From NCBI GenBank assembly GCA_947447355.1, contig CANFJF010000015.1:1-58038 (forward strand): a DNA stretch of 58,038 bases, read 5' to 3'. The position numbers and the translations under genes are program-made. Positions 26,473 through 36,297 of the stretch are shown piece by piece. This DNA is from Comamonadaceae bacterium. Its GTDB lineage: Bacteria > Pseudomonadota > Gammaproteobacteria > Burkholderiales > Burkholderiaceae_C. How positions within the stretch are numbered: the stretch's first letter is position 1; each line of letters begins with the position of its first letter. The notes under the pieces were generated by a model. The model was given only the letters and a program-made list of their open reading frames with translations. It was not told where the DNA came from and did not search any database.

Positions 26473-28077
26473 ATGACACAGATAACGTCGCACAGCCTCG
26501 CTCATGTTGGGATCTTGGACAGTCCAGGGCTATTCAATACGGACTTTATTGCTCGCAACGCCAAGTTCTTTGGAAAAAAGGATGCGGTCATCTGTGGTGA
26601 TGAGCATCGTTCATGGGCGGATCTGCATCTTCGTACCAACAAGGTCGCGAATGCGCTGTTGAGACTTGGACTGAAAAAAGGTGAGAAGGTCTGTATCTTT
26701 GGTAATAACTCAATCGCCATGTTTGAAATGTGTTGGGGCACTATCAAGGCGGGCGGCGTGATTGTGCCTTTGAATGTCATGATGTCGGCCGACACGCTGC
26801 CGCTGATGGTGAACAACAGCGACGCTCGTTTTCTGTTTGTTGACTCGCATACCCGTCAGCAAGTTGATGCGGTCAGAACGCAATTGCTGAATATTGAGCC
26901 CGGGCACGCCTATGCCTTTGAGGGAACTTCCGAGGGATGGGCATCCGCTGAAGAACTGATCGATCAAGCGCCTGACCATGATCCTGACATCACACATGCC
27001 ATGAGTGATCCGATGAATATCATCTACAGTTCAGGCACAACGGGTGTCCCAAAAGGCATCGAACATACACACTTTAGCCGCTTGGCTTTTTCCATCGGTT
27101 ATGGCCAAGAGTTGTTGATCGATCGGTACACCCGAACGATCTGTTCGACGCCGCTGTATACCAATGGCACTTGGCTGACAATGCTACCCACCATCTACGC
27201 TGGTGGGACAAGTGTTTTGATGTCTGCGTTTGATGGTGAAGATTTTCTAGAAACAGTCGCCCGCGAACGCTGCACGCATACCTTTATGGTGCCGACACAG
27301 GCCATTCGCATCGTTGCTTCGAGGCGACCCGAAAAAAAATTGGACCTCTCCAGCATGAAGGTCATTCTGTCTGGAGGTCAGGCACTGCCAGGTCAAACCT
27401 TCGACGATTTGATCGAAACGTTCCCCAATGCAGGAATTTACGAATGCTATGGAATGACGGAAGGCTTTTTCTTCTGTGTTGGCCCCAAGGATTATGAGAA
27501 CGGAAAACGTGGTTCGGTTGGCATTCCTATTTTTGGGGCTGACGTCTGTGTCATTGGCGAGGATGGACGCGAGGTGCCGCGAGGAGAGTTCGGTGAAGTG
27601 GTGGGTACAGGTGCGGGACTCAGTCGCGGGTATTACAACGACGCTGAGCGCACGAAGGAACTTGTCTGGATTGGTCCCAAGGGACGCACCTACATCCGAA
27701 GTGGCGACTTGGGGCGGATGGATGAAGATGGCTTTCTGTATGTGACGGGACGTATCAAGGACATGATCAAGTCTGGCGGCATCAATGTTTTCGCCACTGA
27801 CATTGAGGATATTTTTATGCGCCATCCACAGGTTAAGGAGGTTGCCGTCATCGGGGTACCGCACGAGAAGTGGATTGAAACGCCGTTGCTACTGGCGATC
27901 TTGCATGAGGGCGCGACGATTAAAGAGGCTGAGTTAATGGCATGGGGTAACGAGCGCTTAGGTAAGTTTCAGCGCGTCTCGGGGTTGGAATTCCGCCAAG
28001 ACTTCCCGCGCGCCACCTACGGCAAGGTATTGAAGCGCGAGTTGCGCGAGGAGTACCAGAAGCGTCGCGCTTCTTGA
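26473..28077 (+). CDS. Acyl-CoA ligase (AMP-forming)
   Basis: A 534-residue ANL-superfamily ligase. It contains the P-loop-like IIYSSGTTGVPKGIEHTH, YECYGMTEGFF, YIRSGDLGRMDEDGFLYVTG and the late lysine in RATYGKVLKREL. It makes an acyl-CoA from a carboxylic acid, ATP and CoA. It is the last gene of the import operon, so the acid taken up by the Liv system is probably activated by it straight away. Chain or ring specificity cannot be read. Confidence 0.9.
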   Translation: MTQITSHSLAHVGILDSPGLFNTDFIARNAKFFGKKDAVICGDEHRSWADLHLRTNKVANALLRLGLKKGEKVCIFGNNSIAMFEMCWGTIKAGGVIVPLNVMMSADTLPLMVNNSDARFLFVDSHTRQQVDAVRTQLLNIEPGHAYAFEGTSEGWASAEELIDQAPDHDPDITHAMSDPMNIIYSSGTTGVPKGIEHTHFSRLAFSIGYGQELLIDRYTRTICSTPLYTNGTWLTMLPTIYAGGTSVLMSAFDGEDFLETVARERCTHTFMVPTQAIRIVASRRPEKKLDLSSMKVILSGGQALPGQTFDDLIETFPNAGIYECYGMTEGFFFCVGPKDYENGKRGSVGIPIFGADVCVIGEDGREVPRGEFGEVVGTGAGLSRGYYNDAERTKELVWIGPKGRTYIRSGDLGRMDEDGFLYVTGRIKDMIKSGGINVFATDIEDIFMRHPQVKEVAVIGVPHEKWIETPLLLAILHEGATIKEAELMAWGNERLGKFQRVSGLEFRQDFPRATYGKVLKRELREEYQKRRAS

Positions 28078-28100
28078 CGGCGGCGCAAACGATTTACTTT

Positions 28101-28130
28101 GCGGCGAAGCCGCCCCGGAATTAAGCCGGG
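28101..28130. terminator. Possible bidirectional terminator between convergent genes
   Basis: Two small hairpins side by side: GCGGC-GAA-GCCGC (28101-28113) and CCCGG-AATTAAG-CCGGG (28114-28130), in the 61-base gap between the ligase and OYE gene ends. There is no proper T-run, so this is a weak call. Confidence 0.3.
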
Positions 28131-28138
28131 ACGAACTA

Positions 28139-29326
28139 TTAGTTAAGGCGATGAGCAGGTATCAAGGCTGCCTGCTCATCGCTTCGAATCTTATCCAAAA
28201 TGCGCTCCCGTTGCGCGAGCCAAATTCCGTATTGTTTCGGCCAACCTGCAAATAGTTGCCCTTCAGGGTGGAGGGCGCGGTGCGCTCGAAGTGGCCAATT
28301 CGGATCTTCAAGTGCACCTCTGCCGATGGCGACGAGGTCGGACTTTCCCAATGCGACGATATTGTTCGCCAACTCAGCATCCAGAATCAACCCGACGGCC
28401 ATGGTTAGGACCTCCGCTTCTTGCTTGATTTTTTCAGCAAAAGGGACTTGGAACCCATAGCCGCGGGAAACACGCAGTGCCTGTGGCGAACGCCCCAACC
28501 CACCGGTAGAGCAATCGACCACATCGATACCGATCGCTTTGAGCTCGCGTGACAACACAATAGAGTCGTCTAGAGACCAGCCCTCGTCTAGGGTCGAAAT
28601 GCGCACGAACACGGGCTTGTCTTGAGGCCAAGTGTCTCGGACGATCTTGGCAATCTCAAGTGGGTATTTCATTCGATTGAGCAGACTGCCACCATACTCA
28701 TCCGTCCTAGTGTTTGTCAGCGGCGACAGAAACTGATGCAAAAGATAGCCGTGCGCCATGTGTACTTCGAGAATTTCGAACCCGGCTTGCAGTGCTCTCT
28801 GCGTTGCTGTGCGCCAAGAGGTACGCATAGCATCCATACGTTCGAGCGTCAGCGGCTTTGGCGCAGGCCAAGCTTCATTGACGGGAACAGATCCGGCCGA
28901 CACGGTTTGCCATGGCGAATCACCGTATTCTCTGTCCTTGTCTGTTAAAGCACCATTGCCAATCCAGGGCCGCTGCGAACTCGCCTTACGTCCGGCATGG
29001 CCCAATTGAATGGCGGGTATGGTTTTGCAGGCCTTCATGAAATCGGCTATCCGCTTAAGTGGCTCGATTTGCGCATCAGCCCACAACCCTAAGTCGCCGC
29101 AGCTGAGTCCGCCGTCAGGATCGATTGCAGTGGCCTCGACAAAAATAGTGCCGGCACCACCCAGCGCAAATTTTGCGAGATGCGCAAAATGCCAATCGTT
29201 GGCAATGCCGTCTTCCGCCGAATAGGTACACATCGGAGAAATGACAATCCGATTAGGCAGTTCTAGGTTGCGCAGGCGCAGAGGTGAAAACAGGTTCACA
29301 GAGGGAATGGACTTCTCGTCGTTCAT
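28139..29326 (-). CDS. Old yellow enzyme family NADH:flavin oxidoreductase (YqjM-like)
   Basis: A 395-residue FMN enzyme of the class III OYE type. It has SPMCTYSAEDG (flavin-tuning Cys), QLGHAGRK, substrate-binding His pair in HMAHGYLLHQFLSPLTNTRT, DEYGGS and VAIGRGALEDP. It reduces activated C=C bonds. The ATG at 29326 has a GGAGA box and starts 2 bases after the EthD gene's stop; an ATG at 29338 would overlap that gene. In this setting it may reduce an unsaturated ketone or dienoyl intermediate. Confidence 0.9.
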   Translation of the reverse strand: MNDEKSIPSVNLFSPLRLRNLELPNRIVISPMCTYSAEDGIANDWHFAHLAKFALGGAGTIFVEATAIDPDGGLSCGDLGLWADAQIEPLKRIADFMKACKTIPAIQLGHAGRKASSQRPWIGNGALTDKDREYGDSPWQTVSAGSVPVNEAWPAPKPLTLERMDAMRTSWRTATQRALQAGFEILEVHMAHGYLLHQFLSPLTNTRTDEYGGSLLNRMKYPLEIAKIVRDTWPQDKPVFVRISTLDEGWSLDDSIVLSRELKAIGIDVVDCSTGGLGRSPQALRVSRGYGFQVPFAEKIKQEAEVLTMAVGLILDAELANNIVALGKSDLVAIGRGALEDPNWPLRAHRALHPEGQLFAGWPKQYGIWLAQRERILDKIRSDEQAALIPAHRLN

Positions 29327-29328
29327 GC

Positions 29329-30036
29329 TTATCTCCATCTTTCAGCTTGGACCAGCATGGTGTGCGTGTGGGGCCGGACAATCAGTTCGTGCCATGCTTG
29401 CATGTCTGCGGCGACTGATCGTTCAAACGCAGTGAGGGTTGGCCACCACAATTCCCTAACGCCAATGAAGTCAGGCGGACGGTTCATTCTGCTGGCCACG
29501 ACAGTGGTCGGACTGGTCGGGTGACAGCGGACATGCTGAAAGATGCCAAGGCGATTTCCGAGTGCTTTGTCATTTTGGCCGCACCACTGTTCGCCTGCTT
29601 CCGGTAGGATAAATTGCAAAATCTTGATTGACAACGGACGGTTTTGCAAACGCCACTGGCCGTTGGCAGAGTCACGCTCGACGAGCAAATCATCGGGTGC
29701 TGAGCTCAGGACTTCTTCTTCGCCGATGAACAGGCGCGTTTTCCGCAAGTCGCAAAAATTGGGTTCGTCACCATTCAGGTAGGCACTCATCGTGGGCTCT
29801 TCTCGGAAGTGAACCAGGTCGTTGCCATTGTCAAACCATAGTTCTGCGACTGCCTCAAAATGATTCTGTGATTCATCAAGCAAGTTAGTTTGGACTTGGT
29901 GGCTCTGAACGTACTGACGCAGCGTCGAGATTTGCATGCCCATCGTGCCGTGTGGGTGCCGGTAATGGTCATGGAACTCTTGTGACGATATTCCCTCGAT
30001 CCGTGCCATTGCCGCCAGCAACTTTTTTTTGCGCAT
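29329..30036 (-). CDS. EthD-domain protein, tandem ferredoxin-like barrel
   Basis: A 235-residue protein with two similar halves (residues ~5-110 and ~130-232), each like a dimeric alpha/beta-barrel EthD domain; the first begins LLAAMARIEGISSQEFHDHY. EthD-like proteins are often found with oxygenases or ring-modifying enzymes and some are hydrolases or isomerases, but no reaction can be named here. It is the first gene of a two-gene operon with the OYE, under the TetR-type operator at 30082. Confidence 0.7.
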   Translation of the reverse strand: MRKKKLLAAMARIEGISSQEFHDHYRHPHGTMGMQISTLRQYVQSHQVQTNLLDESQNHFEAVAELWFDNGNDLVHFREEPTMSAYLNGDEPNFCDLRKTRLFIGEEEVLSSAPDDLLVERDSANGQWRLQNRPLSIKILQFILPEAGEQWCGQNDKALGNRLGIFQHVRCHPTSPTTVVASRMNRPPDFIGVRELWWPTLTAFERSVAADMQAWHELIVRPHTHTMLVQAERWR

Positions 30037-30081
30037 AAATGAAATTCCTCAGCTGCGAATTGCAAGCCATAAAATTAATAG

Positions 30082-30095
30082 ACCGACGCGTCGGT
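30082..30095. promoter_or_regulatory. TetR-type operator 3 (EthD-OYE / racemase divergent promoter)
   Basis: ACCGACGCGTCGGT, perfect palindrome with left flank TTAATAG and right flank GATAGAAT. It lies in the 223-base gap between the EthD gene (46 bases away) and the racemase gene (165 bases away), so it may control both. Confidence 0.82.
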
Positions 30096-30259
30096 GATAG
30101 AATACTTTACGATCAAAATGAGGCTATGTCAAGGTACAGAAACAGAGTACCGACAGCCCAACTGATGTCATTCGATGCGCCGTCAATGCGCGCTTAAATT
30201 CCCGCAGCAGGGTCCATCGGTTAAACCAAGCTCGCGTGACTCAACGTAAAGGGATTGCT

Positions 30260-31405
30260 GTGAACGGTTCGCTCGAAGGATTAAAGGTTGTAGAAGTGGC
30301 CGCCATTGGACCGGTGCCATTTGCGGCCATGATGCTTTCCGACATGGGGGCTCAAGTGACGCGCATCGACCGAATTCCAACGCAGGGCTCTGATGCGATG
30401 TCGGGAGTTGAGAATCGTGGTCGCCAGTCCATTGCCATAGATCTGAAACAGCCAAAGGGAGTTCAGATGGCATTGCGCATGATTGAAAATGCGGACGTGT
30501 TACTTGAGGGATTTCGTCCTGGCGTTATGGAGAAGCTCGGGCTAGGTCCCGAGGTCTGCCATGCGCTCAATGCCAAACTCGTCTACGCTCGAATGACAGG
30601 ATGGGGGCAGAGCGGCCCCTTGGCGCATGCTGCTGGTCATGACATCAACTATGTTGCATTGACCGGCGCACTTCATGCCATGGGGCCTGCGGACCGTCCG
30701 CCGTCGCCTCCCCTGAATCTGGTCGGGGATTACGGCGGGGGAGCGTTGATGATGCTTGTCGGCGTACTGGCTGCGTTGCATTCTCGACAACAGACTCATC
30801 AAGGGCAGGTTATCGATGTCGCCATGACCGACGGAGTGGCCATGCTCATGGCACCCTTTTACAGCATGCTGGCGCAGGGAAAATGGCAAAACAAACGTCA
30901 AGCCAATTTTCTCGATGGAGGCGCACCGTTTTACGGGACTTACCAATGTGCCGACGGACGGTACATTTCAATTGGATCGATTGAACCGCAGTTCTATCGC
31001 GTGCTGCTAGAAAAGTGTGGCATCGACGCGCCTGAGCTTCAAGACCACCTCCATGAGCCATCCTGGCCAGCTTTGCGGGACCAGATGATCAAGCTGTTTC
31101 AATTGAAGACGCGCGACCAGTGGTCTGAGTTGTTGGAAGGAACCGATGCTTGTTTTGCACCGATTCTTGATCTCCATGAGGCACCCAAACATGCTCACAA
31201 CGCAGCGCGTCAGACATTTGTTGACTACCAAGGAACCATGCAGCCTGCACCGGCACCTCGGTTTAACAAGACTCCGTCAACCATGCAGCCGAATGTGCCC
31301 TTGGTTGGTGAAAATAGCGCAACGCTGTTGGCCCAAGCCGGCATCTCTCCCGACGAGATAAAACAATTGATCGCATCGGGCGTCATCTACGGTTCGCCGG
31401 GGTGA
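30260..31405 (+). CDS. Alpha-methylacyl-CoA racemase (AMACR family)
   Basis: A 381-residue CaiB/BaiF-fold protein that matches the racemase branch: GLKVVEVAAIGPVPFAAMML, RMTGWGQSGPLAHAAGHDIN (His127) and GDYGGGALMM (Asp157). These align with His126 and Asp156 of the mycobacterial racemase MCR. The enzyme swaps the configuration at an alpha-methyl carbon of an acyl-CoA, needed before stereospecific beta-oxidation of sterol side chains or isoprenoid acids. The GTG at 30260 is chosen because AAAGGGA lies just upstream and the family N-terminus starts there; the frame also has a GTG at 30236. Confidence 0.88.
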   Translation: MNGSLEGLKVVEVAAIGPVPFAAMMLSDMGAQVTRIDRIPTQGSDAMSGVENRGRQSIAIDLKQPKGVQMALRMIENADVLLEGFRPGVMEKLGLGPEVCHALNAKLVYARMTGWGQSGPLAHAAGHDINYVALTGALHAMGPADRPPSPPLNLVGDYGGGALMMLVGVLAALHSRQQTHQGQVIDVAMTDGVAMLMAPFYSMLAQGKWQNKRQANFLDGGAPFYGTYQCADGRYISIGSIEPQFYRVLLEKCGIDAPELQDHLHEPSWPALRDQMIKLFQLKTRDQWSELLEGTDACFAPILDLHEAPKHAHNAARQTFVDYQGTMQPAPAPRFNKTPSTMQPNVPLVGENSATLLAQAGISPDEIKQLIASGVIYGSPG

Positions 31406-31454
31406 TCGGCTTAGGGCTCCCGTGTTGTCAAGCGTCTGTGTTGGCCTATTACGA

Positions 31455-33416
31455 TCACCCTGCACCTGCCCGCTTGAGCGCACAAATCTCGACCACTTGA
31501 TCAAACACTGCGGGGTTTTCAACTGCGCTTAGATCTCCGGGCGCCTGCCCGAGCCAAGCTTGCCTGGCGAGTCTTCTCACCAATTTACCGTTGCGGGTTT
31601 TTATCAATGTCGGTAGGGTAATGACTGCATACGGGCGGTAAGAGGTTCCCATTTTTTGTCGGATCACGTCATTGACGTATTGCTCAATCTTGCTTTCCGG
31701 TTCATGACCGGCTTCCGGCCCAGGCACGGCAAACACGATCATCGCTTCCCCGGTTAGTGCATTAGGGACGCCAAAGCTAACCGCATCCGAAACAATCCGT
31801 CCATCGATCACGATTCCCTCAATTTCTGCGGGGCCTACACGCCGCCCAGATATTTTCATCACATCGTCGGAACGACCGAGCAGAAGAAATTGGTCGTCGT
31901 CCTCATGCAGGGCCAAATCACCATGAACCCAAGTGTTGGCAATGCAAGACCAGTAAGTTTCGACATAGCGTTTGGGATCACCCCAAAAGCCAGCCGTCAT
32001 GCCGTTGAATGGGCGGCGAATCGCCAATTCTCCTGGTTCACCCTGAATCGTATTTCCAGCATCGTCAAGAACATGGGCGTCAACGCCAGGGGTTGTGCTG
32101 TTAAAACGGCATGGGTAAATTGGCCGCAAAACAACATTTGTGAGTATGGCGCCGGAGCATTCGGTTCCGCCGGTGTAGTTGATGATGGGGAGTTTGCTCT
32201 CGCCAAAACGGTGGAACAACCAGGTGTGTGCGTCCTCGTCCATGACTTCGCCGCCAGACATCAGAATACGAATACAGGGTGCGGCCCCGACTAGCACCGT
32301 CTGTTCTGCCGCGGCCATGCTGCGAATAGCAGTTGGGGTCGTGCCAAAGTGGGTGACGCCCTGGCGTACCGCGGTTGCCCGAAGGCGACCGATGTTGGGC
32401 ACGTCTGGAGCACCGCTATAAAGGACCAGGGCGCCTTTCAACATCAGTGATGCAAATGTCGAATACGGGCCGACCATCCAGCCCATGTCACTCGGCCAAA
32501 AATACCTGTCGCCTTGCTTGAAGTCAAAAACGAACGCAGTGTCTTGGGCGACCCGCAAAGGAAATCCACCATGCAGGTGAATCGTGCCTTTGGGTTTTCC
32601 AGACGTGCCCGACGTATAAATGATCATGCAGGGGTCTACGGCCAAAGTCTTGGCCGCTTCTTGACTACTTGTCGTGCCCGCTAACGCCTGCCAGCGGTGG
32701 TGGCTGACGCTTGGCTTTTGCGCTTCGCTGTCGTAGGCTACAACAAGACTGCAGGAAGGTAGTTGCGCAACGGCTTCAATCGCTATTTCAGCCAGCGCAA
32801 CATACCGGCCTTTGCGTTCAAAGCCATGCGCGACGATGATTGCCTTGGCTTCACAATCTGCTAACCGCCGTAACACGGCGTCGGCACCAAAGCCGCTGTA
32901 AAGGGGTACCGCAACAGCGCCAAGGTAAACAACGGCTAATAAAGTCACCACCGCATCAGAGGTGCTCGGAAAAAGCAAGCCAACTCGATCACCTTTACCG
33001 ATGCCGATGGATGAAAGGCCCGCCGCAAGTGCACGGGTTCGCGCGGACAGTTGGTCATAAGTGACCGATTCGCTGCGGCCTTGCTCGTCCTCTGCAAGAA
33101 TGGCAGGATGGCTCCCGCCTTGTTCGCCAGGTGGCGGGCGCAGGCATGACTCAGCCACATTGAAACCTGCATCTGGAAAAAATCTCGCCCACATCGGGCC
33201 GTTCTGCTCGTCAACAAAGGCGCTGGCGGGCGGGTTAAACACGATGTCTAAGTGACGAAGCGTCTCTTGCCAGTAATGTTCAGGATTTTCAATAGTCTCA
33301 CGCAGGAAGCTATCGTAGTCAGCCAGTCCCATGCGCTTTATCAGTGCAGTGAGATTGCTTGCTTGGCTGATTTCTTCGGTAGGAAACCACACATCCTGAT
33401 TCCGAAATTTATTCAT
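31455..33416 (-). CDS. AMP-forming acyl-CoA/acetyl-CoA synthetase-like ligase
   Basis: A 653-residue ligase of the acetyl-/propionyl-CoA synthetase size class. Visible are MIIYTSGTSGKPKGTIHLHG, NYTGGTECSG, WVHGDLALHEDDDQFLLLGR and the catalytic lysine in TRNGKLVRRL. It carries the ACAS N-terminal region (PEHYWQETLRHLDIVFNPPA). The start at 33416 (MNKFRNQ) has an AGAGGT box. It sits downstream of a crotonase gene in a minus-strand operon with operator 4. It may activate the starting acid or a short acid released later. Confidence 0.88.
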   Translation of the reverse strand: MNKFRNQDVWFPTEEISQASNLTALIKRMGLADYDSFLRETIENPEHYWQETLRHLDIVFNPPASAFVDEQNGPMWARFFPDAGFNVAESCLRPPPGEQGGSHPAILAEDEQGRSESVTYDQLSARTRALAAGLSSIGIGKGDRVGLLFPSTSDAVVTLLAVVYLGAVAVPLYSGFGADAVLRRLADCEAKAIIVAHGFERKGRYVALAEIAIEAVAQLPSCSLVVAYDSEAQKPSVSHHRWQALAGTTSSQEAAKTLAVDPCMIIYTSGTSGKPKGTIHLHGGFPLRVAQDTAFVFDFKQGDRYFWPSDMGWMVGPYSTFASLMLKGALVLYSGAPDVPNIGRLRATAVRQGVTHFGTTPTAIRSMAAAEQTVLVGAAPCIRILMSGGEVMDEDAHTWLFHRFGESKLPIINYTGGTECSGAILTNVVLRPIYPCRFNSTTPGVDAHVLDDAGNTIQGEPGELAIRRPFNGMTAGFWGDPKRYVETYWSCIANTWVHGDLALHEDDDQFLLLGRSDDVMKISGRRVGPAEIEGIVIDGRIVSDAVSFGVPNALTGEAMIVFAVPGPEAGHEPESKIEQYVNDVIRQKMGTSYRPYAVITLPTLIKTRNGKLVRRLARQAWLGQAPGDLSAVENPAVFDQVVEICALKRAGAG

Positions 33417-33472
33417 GGAATTGACCTCTAATTGGAAACTCGACAAGTGCCCGCCCATCAGTACGCCCCTGA

Positions 33473-34282
33473 TCAAATGACTGTTTGAGGCTCAAAATTT
33501 GTAGGCCGCTTTTCCAAAAATGCGTTCATTCCCTCGAGCCCTTCGGGTCCCGCAAAGCCCATGAACTCATAGGCCACGCTTGCATCGAAGATCGGGCCTG
33601 CATTTTTGATCCAGCTGTTGAGCGAGTATTTGGTCCAACGAATCGCAGCCGGCGCACCGTTGGCCAAATTTGTCGCGATCGACAATGCCTTTGACTCGAC
33701 TTCTTCGTCAGGAACGGTCATCGACACTAGGCCGATGCGCTCAGCTTCTTCGCCCGTCAGTCGCTCACAGCACATCAAGTAGTACTTCGCTTTGGCCATG
33801 CTGACCAATAGGGGCCAAATGATCATGGCGCAATCCCCCGCAGCGACACCAATTTTGGTGTGTCCATCCATGAAATTGGCATCTTTGGCTGCCACCGAGA
33901 TGTCTGCCAAGAGTCCAGCCGCGAGCCCGGCACCAACGGCCCAACCGCGGATGCCGCTAACAATCGGCTTAGAGCAATGCAGGATGTTGTAGACCAGGTC
34001 GCGCGTCTCTTTCATGGCTTGCATGCGTAGTTCGTAGCTAACCGCCACCTTGAGTTCATGTTTCAGGTCACCACCGGCCGAAAAGGTCTTGCCCTGGCCG
34101 GTGATGATGATGGCCGATACGCTCTCATCGGCATCTACGTCGCGCCAAATCTCAGACAACTCTCTGTGCATATCGGGGTCCATGACACCCAGTTTGAGCT
34201 GCGAAGTCAATGTGATGCGAATCACACGCGGGGCAGGACGATCGAAAGTTAGGCTTTTGTAGCGCTCGTAGTTTGGTTGCAT
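33473..34282 (-). CDS. Enoyl-CoA hydratase (crotonase) family protein
   Basis: A 269-residue crotonase-fold protein with [16 protein letters not shown] and [16 protein letters not shown] oxyanion segments. Both classical catalytic Glu positions differ: Ala in GAGLAAG and His in [13 protein letters not shown]. The 'DGHTK-GVAAGD' form is a recurring subgroup, so it is probably a distinct enzyme, not a damaged one. It is the first gene of the operon with the ligase; GAGGTCC precedes its ATG. Its reaction is uncertain (hydratase, isomerase or hydrolase). Confidence 0.85.
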   Translation of the reverse strand: MQPNYERYKSLTFDRPAPRVIRITLTSQLKLGVMDPDMHRELSEIWRDVDADESVSAIIITGQGKTFSAGGDLKHELKVAVSYELRMQAMKETRDLVYNILHCSKPIVSGIRGWAVGAGLAAGLLADISVAAKDANFMDGHTKIGVAAGDCAMIIWPLLVSMAKAKYYLMCCERLTGEEAERIGLVSMTVPDEEVESKALSIATNLANGAPAAIRWTKYSLNSWIKNAGPIFDASVAYEFMGFAGPEGLEGMNAFLEKRPTNFEPQTVI

Positions 34283-34427
34283 TTGGACCTCGAAAAAATA
34301 GGGAAGTTACGGTAATGAATTCTCAAGAGCGAGGCGATTTGGAGACTAGGAATGTCCAGACCGAGCTTGCCTAAATTTCTTTGGCTCCAAAAGAGCAGAA
34401 GGCAACACAATCCACCACATCACATTC

Positions 34428-34441
34428 ACCGACGCGTCGGT
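34428..34441. promoter_or_regulatory. TetR-type operator 4 (crotonase-ligase operon)
   Basis: ACCGACGCGTCGGT, perfect palindrome, 146 bases upstream of the crotonase start. On the minus strand its flank reads TTTTAAAAG-ACCG. Confidence 0.8.
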
Positions 34442-34558
34442 CTTTTAAAAGATTATCTTTATAAATGCTCATTGTCAAGAAAAAAATGGGAATTTAGCTG
34501 ACAAAAAGACAGTCAATCCACTTTTTTAGACTGAGCGAGCAGGTCAAAAAATAAATAG

Positions 34559-34572
34559 ACCGACGCGTTGGT
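34559..34572. promoter_or_regulatory. TetR-type operator 5 (carboxylase operon)
   Basis: ACCGACGCGTTGGT, one mismatch from the palindrome, flanked by AAATAG and then by TATAGTATTATATT, which could contain the -10 element. It lies about 110 bases upstream of the carboxylase beta gene. Confidence 0.78.
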
Positions 34573-34682
34573 TATAGTATTATATTGTTTGCAACTGACG
34601 CTTCTGCCGTTTTTTCGGTGTGTGAGGTCGTGCTGTCGAGCCGATTTTTGTGTTCTGAGCGACTGCGAGGGAGATGGTAAAT

Positions 34683-36290
34683 ATGGGGACTATTCATTCG
34701 ACGGTGTCAGCCTCGTCAGAGGCCTTCCGGAAAAACGAAAGCTGCTATCGCGATCTGATCAAAGAACTTCGATTGCGTCGACGCGATGCAATTGAAAGCG
34801 GTACGTCGAGTGCGCGGGATCGGCATGTTGCTGCTGGTAAGTTGCTGCCACGGGATCGCGTGCGAGCTTTGCTCGATTTGGGTTCGCCGTTCCTTGAGCT
34901 CTCGATGCTGGCAGGCGGCGGTGATTCAGGTGCTGCGCCACTCGGGGCGGGCATCATCACAGGGGTGGGTGTCATTCAGGGTAAGCCATGCATGATCATT
35001 GCGAACGACTCTGTCGTTAAAGGCGGGACTTACCATGGCATGACGTCGAAAAAGCACGTGCGCGCCCAGCAAATTGCACTTCAATACAGGTTGCCAACCA
35101 TCACGCTCGTCGATTCCGGGGGGGCCTTTCTGCCTGAAATGCACGAAGTTTTTCCGGTTGAGGGTCGTTATGGAACCGTGTTTCATCAAATCGTTCGGCA
35201 GTCGGCGCAAGGGCTGGCGCAAATTGCGGTGGTCCACGGCGCATGCACGGCTGGCGGAGCGTACGTTCCGTCCTTGTGCGATCAATCGATCATTGTGAGA
35301 AATCAGGGCTATATGTTTTTGGGGGGGCCTGAGATCACTTTTGCGGCGACTGGCGAAACTGTCGACCGCGAGACGCTGGGGGGAGCGGTCATGCATTCCA
35401 AGCAAAGCGGCGTGACAGATTACCTTGCCGAAAATGACGGGCATGCTCTCGCAATTGCCAGGAACTTGGTGTCAACCTTGCCGGCCCACCCCAATTACTC
35501 TCGTCCGCCATGTGCGTCGGTGCCGCCGCGCTACAACCCGGAAGAGTTGTACGGAATTATCAGTTCTGACCCACGCGTGCCTACTGACAATCGCGAGGTA
35601 GTCGCGCGCTTGGTCGATGACAGTTGGTTCGATGAGTTCAAGCGAGACTACGGCGAAACGTTGCTGTGTGGCTTTGCGCGCATCCATGGGTTTGAGGTTG
35701 GCATCATTGCCAACAACGGTGTGTTGTTCACGGAGAGTTCGTTGAAGGCGACACACTTTATTGATTTGTGCTGTAAGCGGCAGATACCGCTGGTATTTTT
35801 GGCCGATATTTCAGGTTTTATGGTGGGCACAGCCGCAGAGCGCAGCGGCATTGCGAAGGCTGGCGCCAAGATGATCACCGCGATGTCATCAGCTCAAGTA
35901 CCAAAATTCAATGTGGTGATCGGGGGTTCCTACGGTGCAGGGCACTTGGCCATGTGCAGCCGACACTTTGAGCCAGACTTAGCCTTAGGTTGGCCCAATG
36001 GCAAGGCCGCATTGATGGGGCCGGAACAAGCGGCGATTACGCTGGCAATGGTGCAGCGGCAGAAACGGGAGCGCGAGGGTGCCGTTTGGTCTGCCGAAGA
36101 AGAGGACGCTTTCAAAGCGCCGATCCGTGCTCAGTTCGAATCCTTTCAAAGCATCTATAACTTTGCAAGCAATCTTTGGATCGACGACGTTGTTGATCCG
36201 GTTGAAACACGAGCCGTGTTGGGCTTAGCACTGGATCTCGCAGCCCGCCAGGCTGCTCGAGAAACGCGCTTCGGCGTCTTCAGAATGTGA
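34683..36290 (+). CDS. Acyl-CoA carboxylase beta subunit (methylcrotonyl/geranyl-CoA carboxylase type)
   Basis: A 535-residue carboxyltransferase subunit. It contains IANDSVVKGGTYHGMTSKKH, VDSGGAFLPEM, HGACTAGGAYVPSLCD, GGPEITFAATGE and VIGGSYGAGHLAMCSR. The pattern fits the MccB/GccB branch rather than propionyl-CoA carboxylase. It transfers CO2 from biotin to a branched unsaturated acyl-CoA. Methylcrotonyl- and geranyl-CoA enzymes cannot be told apart by eye. The ATG at 34683 is preferred for spacing from GAGGGAG; the ATG at 34674 lies too close to that box. It opens a four-gene operon (beta, alpha, lyase, crotonase). Confidence 0.9.
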   Translation: MGTIHSTVSASSEAFRKNESCYRDLIKELRLRRRDAIESGTSSARDRHVAAGKLLPRDRVRALLDLGSPFLELSMLAGGGDSGAAPLGAGIITGVGVIQGKPCMIIANDSVVKGGTYHGMTSKKHVRAQQIALQYRLPTITLVDSGGAFLPEMHEVFPVEGRYGTVFHQIVRQSAQGLAQIAVVHGACTAGGAYVPSLCDQSIIVRNQGYMFLGGPEITFAATGETVDRETLGGAVMHSKQSGVTDYLAENDGHALAIARNLVSTLPAHPNYSRPPCASVPPRYNPEELYGIISSDPRVPTDNREVVARLVDDSWFDEFKRDYGETLLCGFARIHGFEVGIIANNGVLFTESSLKATHFIDLCCKRQIPLVFLADISGFMVGTAAERSGIAKAGAKMITAMSSAQVPKFNVVIGGSYGAGHLAMCSRHFEPDLALGWPNGKAALMGPEQAAITLAMVQRQKREREGAVWSAEEEDAFKAPIRAQFESFQSIYNFASNLWIDDVVDPVETRAVLGLALDLAARQAARETRFGVFRM

Positions 36291-36297
36291 GGCGGAC

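Larger units (their letters stand above)
34283..34682. other. 400-base divergent promoter region with two TetR-type operators
   Basis: Between the crotonase-ligase operon (minus) and the carboxylase operon (plus). Operators lie at 34428-34441 and 34559-34572, one facing each operon. The stretch is clearly AT-rich. No gene is seen. Confidence 0.7.

Noticed and set aside
31401-31459. Inverted repeat GGTGATCG / CGATCACC at the ends of the racemase and ligase genes
   Set aside because: The arms are 43 bases apart and fall on the two convergent stop regions; no T-run. Likely chance.
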